Positions 1 to 5,630 of a DNA stretch of 64,000 nt are shown here, piece by piece. The notes under the pieces were generated by a model, which saw only the letters and a list, made by a program, of their open reading frames with translations, did not search any database and was not told where the DNA came from. The stretch's first letter is position 1, and the number at the start of each line of letters is the position of its first letter. This DNA is from DAOUJW01 sp034422115 (GTDB lineage Bacteria > Chloroflexota > Dehalococcoidia > Lucifugimonadales > UBA2985): positions 120,564 to 184,563 of the forward strand of contig DAOUJW010000025.1 in NCBI GenBank assembly GCA_034422115.1, read 5' to 3'. The position numbers and the translations under genes are program-made.

Positions 1-516
1 GATGCCTTGAAAGTAGAGGAGGTTTTCTCGACCTGTGAGATAGGGATAGAAGGCTGGATACTCTATGATGGCGCCGACGCGACGCAGGGACGTCTCAAGT
101 CCGTCGGGGGAGCCGAATAGGCTGACGCTACCTGAAGTCGGCCGCACCAGACCAAGCAGCATTCCCATTGTAGTTGTCTTTCCGGACCCGTTTGGACCAA
201 GCAATCCGAAGGCGTGGCCCCGCGGAACGGACATCGTGAGGTTGTCAACGGCGACGATATTCCCATATATCTTGGTAAGTGACTCAGTCTCAATCACTGT
301 TCTGCCACTGCTCATGCTGTATCCTCCCATGTGTTCTTTGAAGGCAGACGCTGCCAGATCGAAGATCAACCGCATCCATAGAATCAGTCTTCGCACACCG
401 TTGCCGTCGTAGCGCATCCTGTCCCGGAAGAACTGAGTCATTAGTTCGCCGTATTCTCCACGGAACTCCCTTGGGTAGGCAACGAGGAGAGCGCGATACA
501 CCCTCTCAGAAAGCAT
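1..516 (-). CDS. ABC transporter ATP-binding protein with N-terminal permease-prefix-like domain (partial)
   Basis: The reverse-strand frame is open from an ATG at 516 to the window edge, so the C-terminus is missing. Residues 1-67 hold a YPREFRGEYG motif like the prefix domain in front of acidobacterial-type duplicated permeases. From about residue 68 a normal ABC ATPase begins (TKIYGN, Walker A GPNGSGKTT). The start codon lies one base after the PadR stop, so translation is probably coupled. A second ATG at 313-315 has its own GGAGG, encoded by the Gly-Gly codons just before it, so a free ATPase may also be made. The ATPase should energise export of an unknown substrate; its permease would lie outside the window. 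The fused arrangement is seen in the sequence; the dual product is inferred. Confidence 0.82.
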   Translation of the reverse strand, partial: MLSERVYRALLVAYPREFRGEYGELMTQFFRDRMRYDGNGVRRLILWMRLIFDLAASAFKEHMGGYSMSSGRTVIETESLTKIYGNIVAVDNLTMSVPRGHAFGLLGPNGSGKTTTMGMLLGLVRPTSGSVSLFGSPDGLETSLRRVGAIIEYPAFYPYLTGRENLLYFQGI

Positions 517-517
517 C

Positions 518-883
518 TCAGACTCCGCGCCTTTGCATAACGTCGGTCCTTCTCGTCCTAGCGGTTCGGGCAAGTTGTTCGATCCGGGACACCTCTGCGT
601 CCAGTGTGTTTAGACCCAGCTCAGTGAGGCGGTAGTAGCGTCGACGCTCATCGTCGAGGTCGGGATCCGGTCGTTCGGAACTCACTTCGATTAGCTTTAC
701 CTTTAGCATCTGCTTGACTGCTCCGTACAACGTGCCTGGCCCCATTGTCACCGCTCCATCGGTAAATGCCTCGACCTCCTTCATGATCGCGTAGCCATGC
801 TTGTCTCCAGTAGTCAGGGCGAGCATTATATGTAGCTGTGAAAGAGGTAGAGGGAGCAAGTCCGAAGGTGTTTGGCTTTGCAA
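518..883 (-). CDS. PadR family transcriptional regulator
   Basis: A 121-residue winged-helix protein. It has the PadR signature: HGYAIMKEVE (recognition region), then MGPGTLYGAVKQM and a wing with ERRRYYRLTELG. The C-terminal part is a short helical dimerisation tail. PadR proteins usually repress adjacent transporter or detoxification operons and release DNA on ligand binding. Here it is the first gene of a reverse-strand operon, directly followed by the ABC ATPase with a one-base gap, so it probably controls that transporter and itself. A strong promoter with an overlapping AT-rich inverted repeat lies upstream. The ligand cannot be read from the sequence. Confidence 0.9.
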   Translation of the reverse strand: MQSQTPSDLLPLPLSQLHIMLALTTGDKHGYAIMKEVEAFTDGAVTMGPGTLYGAVKQMLKVKLIEVSSERPDPDLDDERRRYYRLTELGLNTLDAEVSRIEQLARTARTRRTDVMQRRGV

Positions 884-955
884 TGTCGTTTCACCTTTCT
901 AAAACTGGCAGGCAATCTGTTCCCATTCAAGGGCGCAAATACATATTACGCAGGA

Positions 956-1000
956 CGATATATCGGCAGACAATATAACGACATACAATATATCTGTCAA
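956..1000 (-). promoter_or_regulatory. Promoter and probable PadR operator
   Basis: On the reverse strand a perfect -35 TTGACA (995-1000) and a -10 TATATT (972-977) are separated by 17 bp. The imperfect inverted repeat gacaATATA (969-977) / TATATctgtc (989-998) covers both elements. A 10-bp palindrome cgatatatcg lies at 956-965. AT-rich inverted repeats over the promoter are the usual layout for PadR autoregulation. The rest of 884-1168 holds no gene I can support. Confidence 0.65.
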
Positions 1001-1168
1001 GGGAAAACCCAGGGAGCCGCTGCTGAATGAAGGCACTAGTTGAGGAGACCAACTCCGAGACCCTTGGGGTCAACGTAAACGCTGCGGCGGAGAGCAAGGC
1101 CTCAACTCATGGCTGGCAGAGACGATAGAAAAGGCGGTTGGGGGACTATAAGATATGCCTCGCTGGAT

Positions 1169-1197
1169 TTGACGTACCACACGGGACAATCTATCAT
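1169..1197 (+). promoter_or_regulatory. Promoter of first tRNA-Thr
   Basis: TTGACG (1169-1174), a 17-bp spacer and TATCAT (1192-1197) lie 25 bp before the tRNA. The match to the sigma-70 consensus and the position make this the likely tRNA promoter. Confidence 0.5.
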
Positions 1198-1222
1198 TAT
1201 TGGGTGGACTTCCCGCCGCAGC

Positions 1223-1294
1223 GCCAGCGTAGCTCAGTGGTAGAGCAGCGGTTTCGTAAACCGCAGGTCAAGGGTTCGAATTCCCTCGCTGGCA
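1223..1294 (+). tRNA. tRNA-Thr (anticodon CGT), copy 1
   Basis: The gene folds as a complete cloverleaf: acceptor GCCAGCG/CGCTGGC, D-stem GCTC/GAGC, anticodon stem GCGGT/ACCGC with loop TTCGTAA, and T-arm AGGG-TTCGAAT-TCCCT. The anticodon CGT reads ACG (Thr). The discriminator is A and the CCA end is not encoded. A second copy with the same anticodon lies at 2379, differing in one T-arm base and in the discriminator. Confidence 0.93.
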
Positions 1295-1323
1295 ATAGAC
1301 GCATACTTCCAAGGAGGGGCGCG

Positions 1324-1599
1324 ATGGTTCGTCCAATTGAGGTTGAAGCGCGGCCGGGTTACCGGATATGGCTGCAATACTCGGACGGCGTAGCCGGAGA
1401 GATTGACCTTTCGGACGTGGCTGGGAAGGGGATTTTCAAGGCTTGGTATGAGCCGGGATGCTTCCAGAAAGTATACATTGCTCCCCACAGAGCTATAGCG
1501 TGGAATGATGAGGTTGAGCTTTGTCCCAACGCCCTCTATATGGAACTTACCGGCAAATCCTGGGAGGAGTTGCCGGAGGAAGTGGATGTGGCGGGGTGA
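1324..1599 (+). CDS. DUF2442 domain protein
   Basis: A 91-residue protein starting at an ATG behind AAGGAGGGG. The pattern WLQYSDGVAGEIDLS followed by an AIAWNDEVELCPNALY C-terminal segment is typical of DUF2442. Members are small and often sit beside DUF4160 proteins, as here (six bases to the next start); the pair is widely suspected to be a toxin-antitoxin-like module, but no activity is established from the sequence. The RBS lies in the 3' flank that is duplicated with the tRNA. Function is unassigned; the family call is firm. Confidence 0.8.
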   Translation: MVRPIEVEARPGYRIWLQYSDGVAGEIDLSDVAGKGIFKAWYEPGCFQKVYIAPHRAIAWNDEVELCPNALYMELTGKSWEELPEEVDVAG

Positions 1600-1605
1600 T
1601 GGAGA

Positions 1606-1866
1606 GTGCCTGAAATCTGCCGTTTCTACGGCATCATCATTCGTATGTACTCCCGTGATCATACTCCGCCGCACTTTCATGCAGAATACGGCGGCATTGA
1701 AGCATCGGTCCCAATAGATGCCCCGGGCCAAATGCGCGGCCGCCTGCCGGCAAGGGCTCAAAGGCTTGTGGTTGAATGGGCGTTGCTTCACCAAACGGAA
1801 CTGAGAGAAGCCTGGGACCGGGCAAGTCGCCTGGAGCCTCCTGGCAGTATTGCCCCGCTGGAGTAA
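1606..1866 (+). CDS. DUF4160 domain protein
   Basis: An 86-residue protein with a GTG start. The N-terminus PEICRFYGIIIRMYSRDHTPPHFHAEYGG is split here into the key parts FYGIIIRMY and DHTPPHFHAEY, which are diagnostic of DUF4160; the HFH cluster is the most conserved feature. The C-terminal half is a helix with VVEWALLHQTEL. It follows the DUF2442 gene by six bases, as in many genomes, which suggests co-expression and possibly a toxin/antitoxin relationship. No catalytic role is established. About 95 bases without a supported gene follow before the next start. Confidence 0.78.
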   Translation: MPEICRFYGIIIRMYSRDHTPPHFHAEYGGIEASVPIDAPGQMRGRLPARAQRLVVEWALLHQTELREAWDRASRLEPPGSIAPLE

Positions 1867-1964
1867 AGCCTTACAAAAGCAAGAGGCGTCAGCAGTACGA
1901 TATTGAGAATACCAGGGCCCTTTGGCAAGAGTACAGACGCCGCAAGCAGCAGGAGGAGTAGGAA

Positions 1965-2282
1965 ATGGCTCTCACCCGTGATTTCAAGGAAACGGTGCAG
2001 GCCAGCGCCCGGCGCGACTTGGCTTTCCGGGAAGGGCTTTTGAAGGAGGGTATAGAATGCCTGCTCTCAGGCGACCTGGACGCCGGCAAGATAGTGCTGC
2101 GTGATTACATCAACGCCACAATAGGATTTGAGAAACTGGGTTCCCTTACCAACAAACATCCCAAGAGCCTCATGCGCATGTTCGGGCCGGCAAGCAATCC
2201 CCATGCCCGGAACCTGTTTGAGGTCATAAGACAGATGCAACGATACGAAGGCATACAGCTTGAGGTGAACGCGGTCCGATAG
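1965..2282 (+). CDS. HigA-like addiction-module antidote / DNA-binding protein
   Basis: A 105-residue protein starting at an ATG with an AGGAGGAG site upstream. It matches the family often named probable addiction module antidote: TRDFKETVQAR-type N-terminus, VLRDYINATIGFEKLG, PKSLMRMFGP and a terminal LFEVIRQMQ helix, which together form a Cro/C1-like helix-turn-helix. Usually such proteins pair with a RelE/HigB-type toxin. No RelE-like gene is visible; the neighbours are DUF2442 and DUF4160. It may be the DNA-binding partner of those, or an orphan antidote. It closes the segment bracketed by the two tRNA-Thr copies. Confidence 0.75.
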   Translation: MALTRDFKETVQASARRDLAFREGLLKEGIECLLSGDLDAGKIVLRDYINATIGFEKLGSLTNKHPKSLMRMFGPASNPHARNLFEVIRQMQRYEGIQLEVNAVR

Positions 2283-2340
2283 AATGAGGTGTACAGGCTG
2301 CATGGGGTGACGAGGTGGGTAATGCTGAATGTCATGGGCA

Positions 2341-2369
2341 TTGCGGCATTGCAAAAGGTGGATTATATT
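2341..2369 (+). promoter_or_regulatory. Promoter of second tRNA-Thr
   Basis: TTGCGG (2341-2346), a 17-bp spacer and TATATT (2364-2369) end nine bases before the tRNA. The sequence is unrelated to the promoter of the first copy, so the duplication did not include the upstream region. Confidence 0.5.
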
Positions 2370-2378
2370 AACTCCAAC

Positions 2379-2450
2379 GCCAGCGTAGCTCAGTGGTAGA
2401 GCAGCGGTTTCGTAAACCGCAGGTCAAGGGTTCGAATCCCCTCGCTGGCT
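2379..2450 (+). tRNA. tRNA-Thr (anticodon CGT), copy 2
   Basis: Same cloverleaf and CGT anticodon as the copy at 1223. The T-arm reads TTCGAATCCCC instead of TTCGAATTCCC, and the discriminator is T instead of A. The 3' flank (about 25 bases, including acttccaaggaggg) also matches the flank of copy 1. The A discriminator of copy 1 is the more usual base for bacterial tRNA-Thr. Confidence 0.93.
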
Positions 2451-2478
2451 CCAGACACAAACTTCCAAGGAGGGTGTA

Positions 2479-2892
2479 ATGTTCAAGAAAATAAGGTATT
2501 TCTCCATTGCCGTAACGGACCTGGATGAGGGGATGAAGAAGTTTGAGAGTCTCTTTGGGCTGACGGCGATGACGGAGCCCTTCGAGCAGCGATGGGGCTT
2601 CAAGGGCGTCATGCTGGGCAACGGCGAGGACAGGCTTATCGAGATGATACAGCCGTCGGACCCGGACAGCGCGCTGGCCCGCTTTATGAAGGAGAGGGCT
2701 ATCCCGTCCAACCCCAACGGCGAGGGCCTCTACCTGGTGAGCGTGGAGGTGGATGACATCAATGAGACGGTGAAGCAGATACGGGAGGCGGGAGGCCGCG
2801 TGACACAGGACGAGAACTCGCCGAACACGGCCTGGGTGCATCCCACCACCAGCAACTTTGCCTTCATGGAACTGACCCAGCCCTCCGAGTAA
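2479..2892 (+). CDS. VOC family protein (glyoxalase/epimerase-like)
   Basis: A 137-residue protein with two beta-alpha-beta-beta-beta modules. The first module begins IRYFSIAVTDLDEGMKKFESLFGL and the second YLVSVEVDDINETVKQI, then AWVHPTTSNFAFMEL (shown in parts: IAVTDLDE, VEVDDINE, FAFMEL). The usual first metal-ligand His after the first strand is Ser here, while the last Glu is kept, so metal binding may be altered. The overall resemblance is to methylmalonyl-CoA epimerase and glyoxalase I relatives; the substrate is unknown. The start ATG follows an AGGAGGG site in the tRNA-linked duplicated flank. Confidence 0.75.
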   Translation: MFKKIRYFSIAVTDLDEGMKKFESLFGLTAMTEPFEQRWGFKGVMLGNGEDRLIEMIQPSDPDSALARFMKERAIPSNPNGEGLYLVSVEVDDINETVKQIREAGGRVTQDENSPNTAWVHPTTSNFAFMELTQPSE

Positions 2893-2912
2893 CTGCGCCC
2901 GACATCCTTCAC

Positions 2913-3356
2913 ATGGCTGAGAACAAGACGCAGAAGACTGGGGCAAGCGTAGACGACTTCCTGGTGTCGGTCTCCAACCGGCAGCGCCGGGAGGACGGCC
3001 TTGTCCTCTTGGACATGATGAAGGACGTGACCGGCCTGGAGCCGGAGATGTGGGGGCCCAGCATCATTGGCTTTGGGGAGTACCACTACAGGTACGAGTC
3101 CGGCCGGGAAGGCGACATGCCCTTGGTCGGGTTCTCGCCCAGGAGCAAGAGCCTTTCCCTCTATCTCACCCCCGGATTCGAGGAGTACCACAATGACCTC
3201 CTCTCCAGGCTGGGGAAACACAGCACCGGGGTGTCCTGTCTCTACATCAACAAGCTGGCAGACGTGGACAGGGACGTGCTCCGGGAGCTCATCGCCAAGT
3301 CGTACCGGTTCATGCGGGACGAGGGACTGCCGTTTCCTGACGCGACTACCCGTTGA
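2913..3356 (+). CDS. DUF1801 domain-containing protein
   Basis: A 147-residue protein. The features GLEPEMWGPSIIGFG, then YHYRYESGREG and SKSLSLYLTPGFEEY are typical of DUF1801 (YdhG-like), an alpha/beta fold related to frataxin-like structures. The C-terminal LYINKLADVDRDVLRELI helix completes the domain. It follows the VOC gene by 20 bases and may be co-transcribed with it. No enzymatic activity is established for the family, and the sequence gives no further clue. Confidence 0.75.
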   Translation: MAENKTQKTGASVDDFLVSVSNRQRREDGLVLLDMMKDVTGLEPEMWGPSIIGFGEYHYRYESGREGDMPLVGFSPRSKSLSLYLTPGFEEYHNDLLSRLGKHSTGVSCLYINKLADVDRDVLRELIAKSYRFMRDEGLPFPDATTR

Positions 3357-3401
3357 CGCGCGCAGGCCCGTCGTTTCGGGTGGAGTCGAGCGCGTGCAAT
3401 G

Positions 3402-3410
3402 TGTTACAAT
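3402..3410 (+). promoter_or_regulatory. Possible extended -10 promoter of xdhC-like gene
   Basis: TGTTACAAT is an extended -10 element (TGn plus TACAAT). No good -35 is visible 17 bp upstream. It is 39 bases from the ATG at 3450. Confidence 0.4.
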
Positions 3411-3449
3411 AGAAGATAGCTACGTACAGTTTGGTCAGAGGGAGCAGAC

Positions 3450-4571
3450 ATGGAAGAAGTATTGAGAGAAGCCAAGAATCTCCTGGGCAAGGGCGAGCCG
3501 TTTGTGGTCGCCACGGTGGTGGGCACCAAGGGTTCCACTCCACAGAAGCCGGGGGCCAAGCTCCTGGTGCGCGAGGACGGCAGCGGGGTGGGCACGCTGG
3601 GTGGCGGCTGTGTTGAGGGGGATATCTGGTTCGCAGCCAAGATGCTGCTGAAGGACGGCGGCGAGGCCACCGTTACGGACTACACGCTGAACGAGGACGT
3701 CGCGGCCAGGGAGGGCCTGGTTTGCGGCGGCACTATGTACTTCCTGATTGACCCGGTGTTCGACCCCAAGCAGGTTGAGGCGCCCATCAACAACATAGTG
3801 AGCGCATATGACGGCAGCTCCAGCGTGGGCACGGCCACTCTCCTGAAGCCGTCCAGGGAGAAGGGCAAGATTGGGGACAAGCTGTACATTGGGCAGGACG
3901 GCAAGGTCTACGGTTCCCTGGGCGATCCGGCAAGGGATAAAGAGGTGGAGTCACAGCTTCGGGAGCTTGTGGACTACGGCCGAGTGAAGTCCATCAAGAC
4001 CCAGGACGGCGCGGAGGTCTTCATGGAGGGCTTCACCATGCCCGCCGCGGTGGTCATCGCCGGCGGCGGCCACATCGGGAAGTCGCTTGCGCCCCTGGTG
4101 AAGATGCTCGGCCTGCGACTGTGGGTCGTTGACGACCGGCCGGAGTTCGCCAACATGGACAGGTTCCCGGAGGCGGACGGCGTCATCGTCGCCGACTACG
4201 CCGAGGGCCTGCAGCAGATCGACATGCGGCCCAACACCTCCGTTGTGGTGGCTACAAGGGGCCACCGGCAGGACGACCTTGCGCTGGAGGCGGCGGTCCG
4301 CAGCCCCGCGGGGTACGTGGGCCTGGTGGGCAGCAAGCGCAAGACCATCCTCATCTACGAGGAGCTGCTCAAGCACGGCATCCCCCTGGAGAGGCTCAAG
4401 GCCGTTCACGCTCCCATTGGCCTGGACATCGGCGCCAAGACGCCGGAGGAGATTGCGGTGAGCATTGTGTCCGAGATTGTGGCCTTCCGCGAGGGGCGAC
4501 CGGGCAAGACGCTCACAATGGAGAACCGCTACCTCAACAACGCCGCCAAGAAGCTGGGGGTCCTCGTCTAG
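3450..4571 (+). CDS. XdhC/CoxI family protein (molybdenum hydroxylase maturation)
   Basis: A 373-residue protein of the XdhC family, whose members bind molybdenum cofactor, assist its sulfuration and insert it into xanthine dehydrogenase-type enzymes. The N-terminal domain (about residues 10-60) has VVATVVGTKGSTPQKPGAK and GVGTLGGGCVEGD (given as short motifs). The C-terminal Rossmann domain (about 195-345) has VVIAGGGHIGKSLAP and TRGHRQDDLALEAA, then YVGLVGSKRK and HAPIGLDIGAKTPEE. Length and domain order match full-length members. The next gene is a MocA-like nucleotidyltransferase, which fits the same cofactor pathway, but no hydroxylase subunit genes lie in the window. Confidence 0.88.
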   Translation: MEEVLREAKNLLGKGEPFVVATVVGTKGSTPQKPGAKLLVREDGSGVGTLGGGCVEGDIWFAAKMLLKDGGEATVTDYTLNEDVAAREGLVCGGTMYFLIDPVFDPKQVEAPINNIVSAYDGSSSVGTATLLKPSREKGKIGDKLYIGQDGKVYGSLGDPARDKEVESQLRELVDYGRVKSIKTQDGAEVFMEGFTMPAAVVIAGGGHIGKSLAPLVKMLGLRLWVVDDRPEFANMDRFPEADGVIVADYAEGLQQIDMRPNTSVVVATRGHRQDDLALEAAVRSPAGYVGLVGSKRKTILIYEELLKHGIPLERLKAVHAPIGLDIGAKTPEEIAVSIVSEIVAFREGRPGKTLTMENRYLNNAAKKLGVLV

Positions 4572-4580
4572 GGAATCTCT

Positions 4581-4660
4581 GAAATCGTCGTTCCTGCGAA
4601 AGCAGGAACCTCTGCCCCGCTACGTTTAGATTCCTGCTTCCGCAGGAATGACGGGGTGGT
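4581..4660. repeat. Dispersed repeat A, copy 1
   Basis: An 80-bp unit made of two small inverted repeats: gttcctgcgaaagcaggaac and attcctgcttccgcaggaat. A close copy lies at 57684-57760 and a fragment at 60573. Both long copies sit directly 5' of a forward-strand gene. This suggests a non-autonomous mobile or REP-like element. Confidence 0.8.
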
Positions 4661-4704
4661 AGAATGGCGCTCTGATCGTTCAGAGGTTTCCTAAGCATAA
4701 TGCC

Positions 4705-5307
4705 ATGTCCGGGGTCTCTGCCATCATCCTGGCCGCGGGCGAGTCGACTCGCATGGGGCGGCTCAAGGCCCTTCTGTCCTGGCAGGGACGGACGCTGATA
4801 GAGTACCAGGTTGAGTCTCTCAAAGAGGCCGGGGTTGAACAGGTGGTAGTGGTGGTGGGCCATCGATGGCAGGAGGTGGAAGCTCCGGTGCGCGGTCAGC
4901 CCGGCGTCGAGACGGCGGTGAACCCGGACTATCAGCAGGGAAAAACTACGTCAATTAAGGCTGGCCTGTCGCGGGTGTCGCCATCTGCGCAGGCCATTCT
5001 TGTTCTCGCGGTAGACCAGCCGAGACCCGTCGGCATCCTCAAGGCCCTTATCGACGCCCATCTGGAGTGGGGCAGCCTCATCACCTGCCCGGAGCACGGC
5101 GGTCACAGGGGACATCCCTTCATATTCTCCGCCACGCTCATGCCGGAGCTCACGGCCATCACGGAGGAGGGCCAGGGGCTGCGGGAGGTGGTGGACAGGC
5201 ACAGGGCTGACACCTACCGGATGGCGGTGGACAACCCCATCGTGCACGCGGATACTAACTCTCCGGGGGACCTGAAGGAGGCGGAGCGTCTGTTTAAGGG
5301 GTTGTGA
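4705..5307 (+). CDS. MocA/MobA-like nucleotidyltransferase
   Basis: A 200-residue GT-A fold nucleotidyltransferase. The N-terminal LAAGESTRMGRLKALL motif binds the nucleotide phosphates, VVVVVGH closes the second strand, and AVDQP corresponds to the metal-binding D-x-P motif. The later GHRGHPFIF and GQGLREVV segments match molybdopterin cytidylyltransferase-type proteins, which make molybdopterin cytosine dinucleotide for xanthine-dehydrogenase-family enzymes. Placement beside the XdhC-like gene supports that role. GTP/Mo-guanine specificity cannot be excluded. The ATG at 4705 has only a weak ribosome site. Confidence 0.82.
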   Translation: MSGVSAIILAAGESTRMGRLKALLSWQGRTLIEYQVESLKEAGVEQVVVVVGHRWQEVEAPVRGQPGVETAVNPDYQQGKTTSIKAGLSRVSPSAQAILVLAVDQPRPVGILKALIDAHLEWGSLITCPEHGGHRGHPFIFSATLMPELTAITEEGQGLREVVDRHRADTYRMAVDNPIVHADTNSPGDLKEAERLFKGL

Positions 5308-5354
5308 GACCTGCTATAAGCGCAATTTCAGCTACATAAGTGTAGGAGGTAATC

Positions 5355-5630
5355 ATGGCGGGGTATTTTTACGTGTGGCAGCTGGCGGATGGGGATGAGG
5401 ACTGGGACGAAGATGAGGGCGACGACGATGACTACGATTGGGGAGACGATGACGATGAGGACGACGACGATGACGACTGGGACGAGGATGAAGGCCCTGG
5501 GACGATCGTGGATAGCTTAGAGGACCTGGTTGAGGCGGTACGCGAGTGGGCTTCTTCCCCACAGGGCGCGTTGATGGTGGAGTGGCGCGCGGTGGAGGAT
5601 GAAGACGAGGACGAGGACGACTTAGACTAG
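5355..5630 (+). CDS. Highly acidic small protein of unknown function
   Basis: A 91-residue protein with a very good start (aggaggtaatcATG). After MAGYFYVWQLADG there is an Asp/Glu tract from about residue 13 to 47, mixed only with a few Trp, Tyr and Gly. A short helical segment follows (DSLEDLVEAVREW), then an EDEDEDEDD tail. Basic residues are almost absent. I recognise no family. The DNA behind it is a near-repeat of GAC/GAT/GAG triplets. Its stop codon overlaps the stop of the convergent CoA-transferase (shared CTAG). It could be a metal or basic-protein binding factor, but that is a guess. Confidence 0.7.
   Translation: MAGYFYVWQLADGDEDWDEDEGDDDDYDWGDDDDEDDDDDDWDEDEGPGTIVDSLEDLVEAVREWASSPQGALMVEWRAVEDEDEDEDDLD

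Noticed and set aside
1138..1599. Longer frame that starts at 1138 and would include tRNA-Thr
   Set aside because: It would translate through a perfect tRNA; the DUF2442 domain starts at 1324 behind a good ribosome site.
1776..1961. Possible 61-codon gene after DUF4160
   Set aside because: Its first half overlaps DUF4160 in another frame. Only the end (YDIENTRALWQEYRRRK) looks protein-like. No start signal or family supports it.
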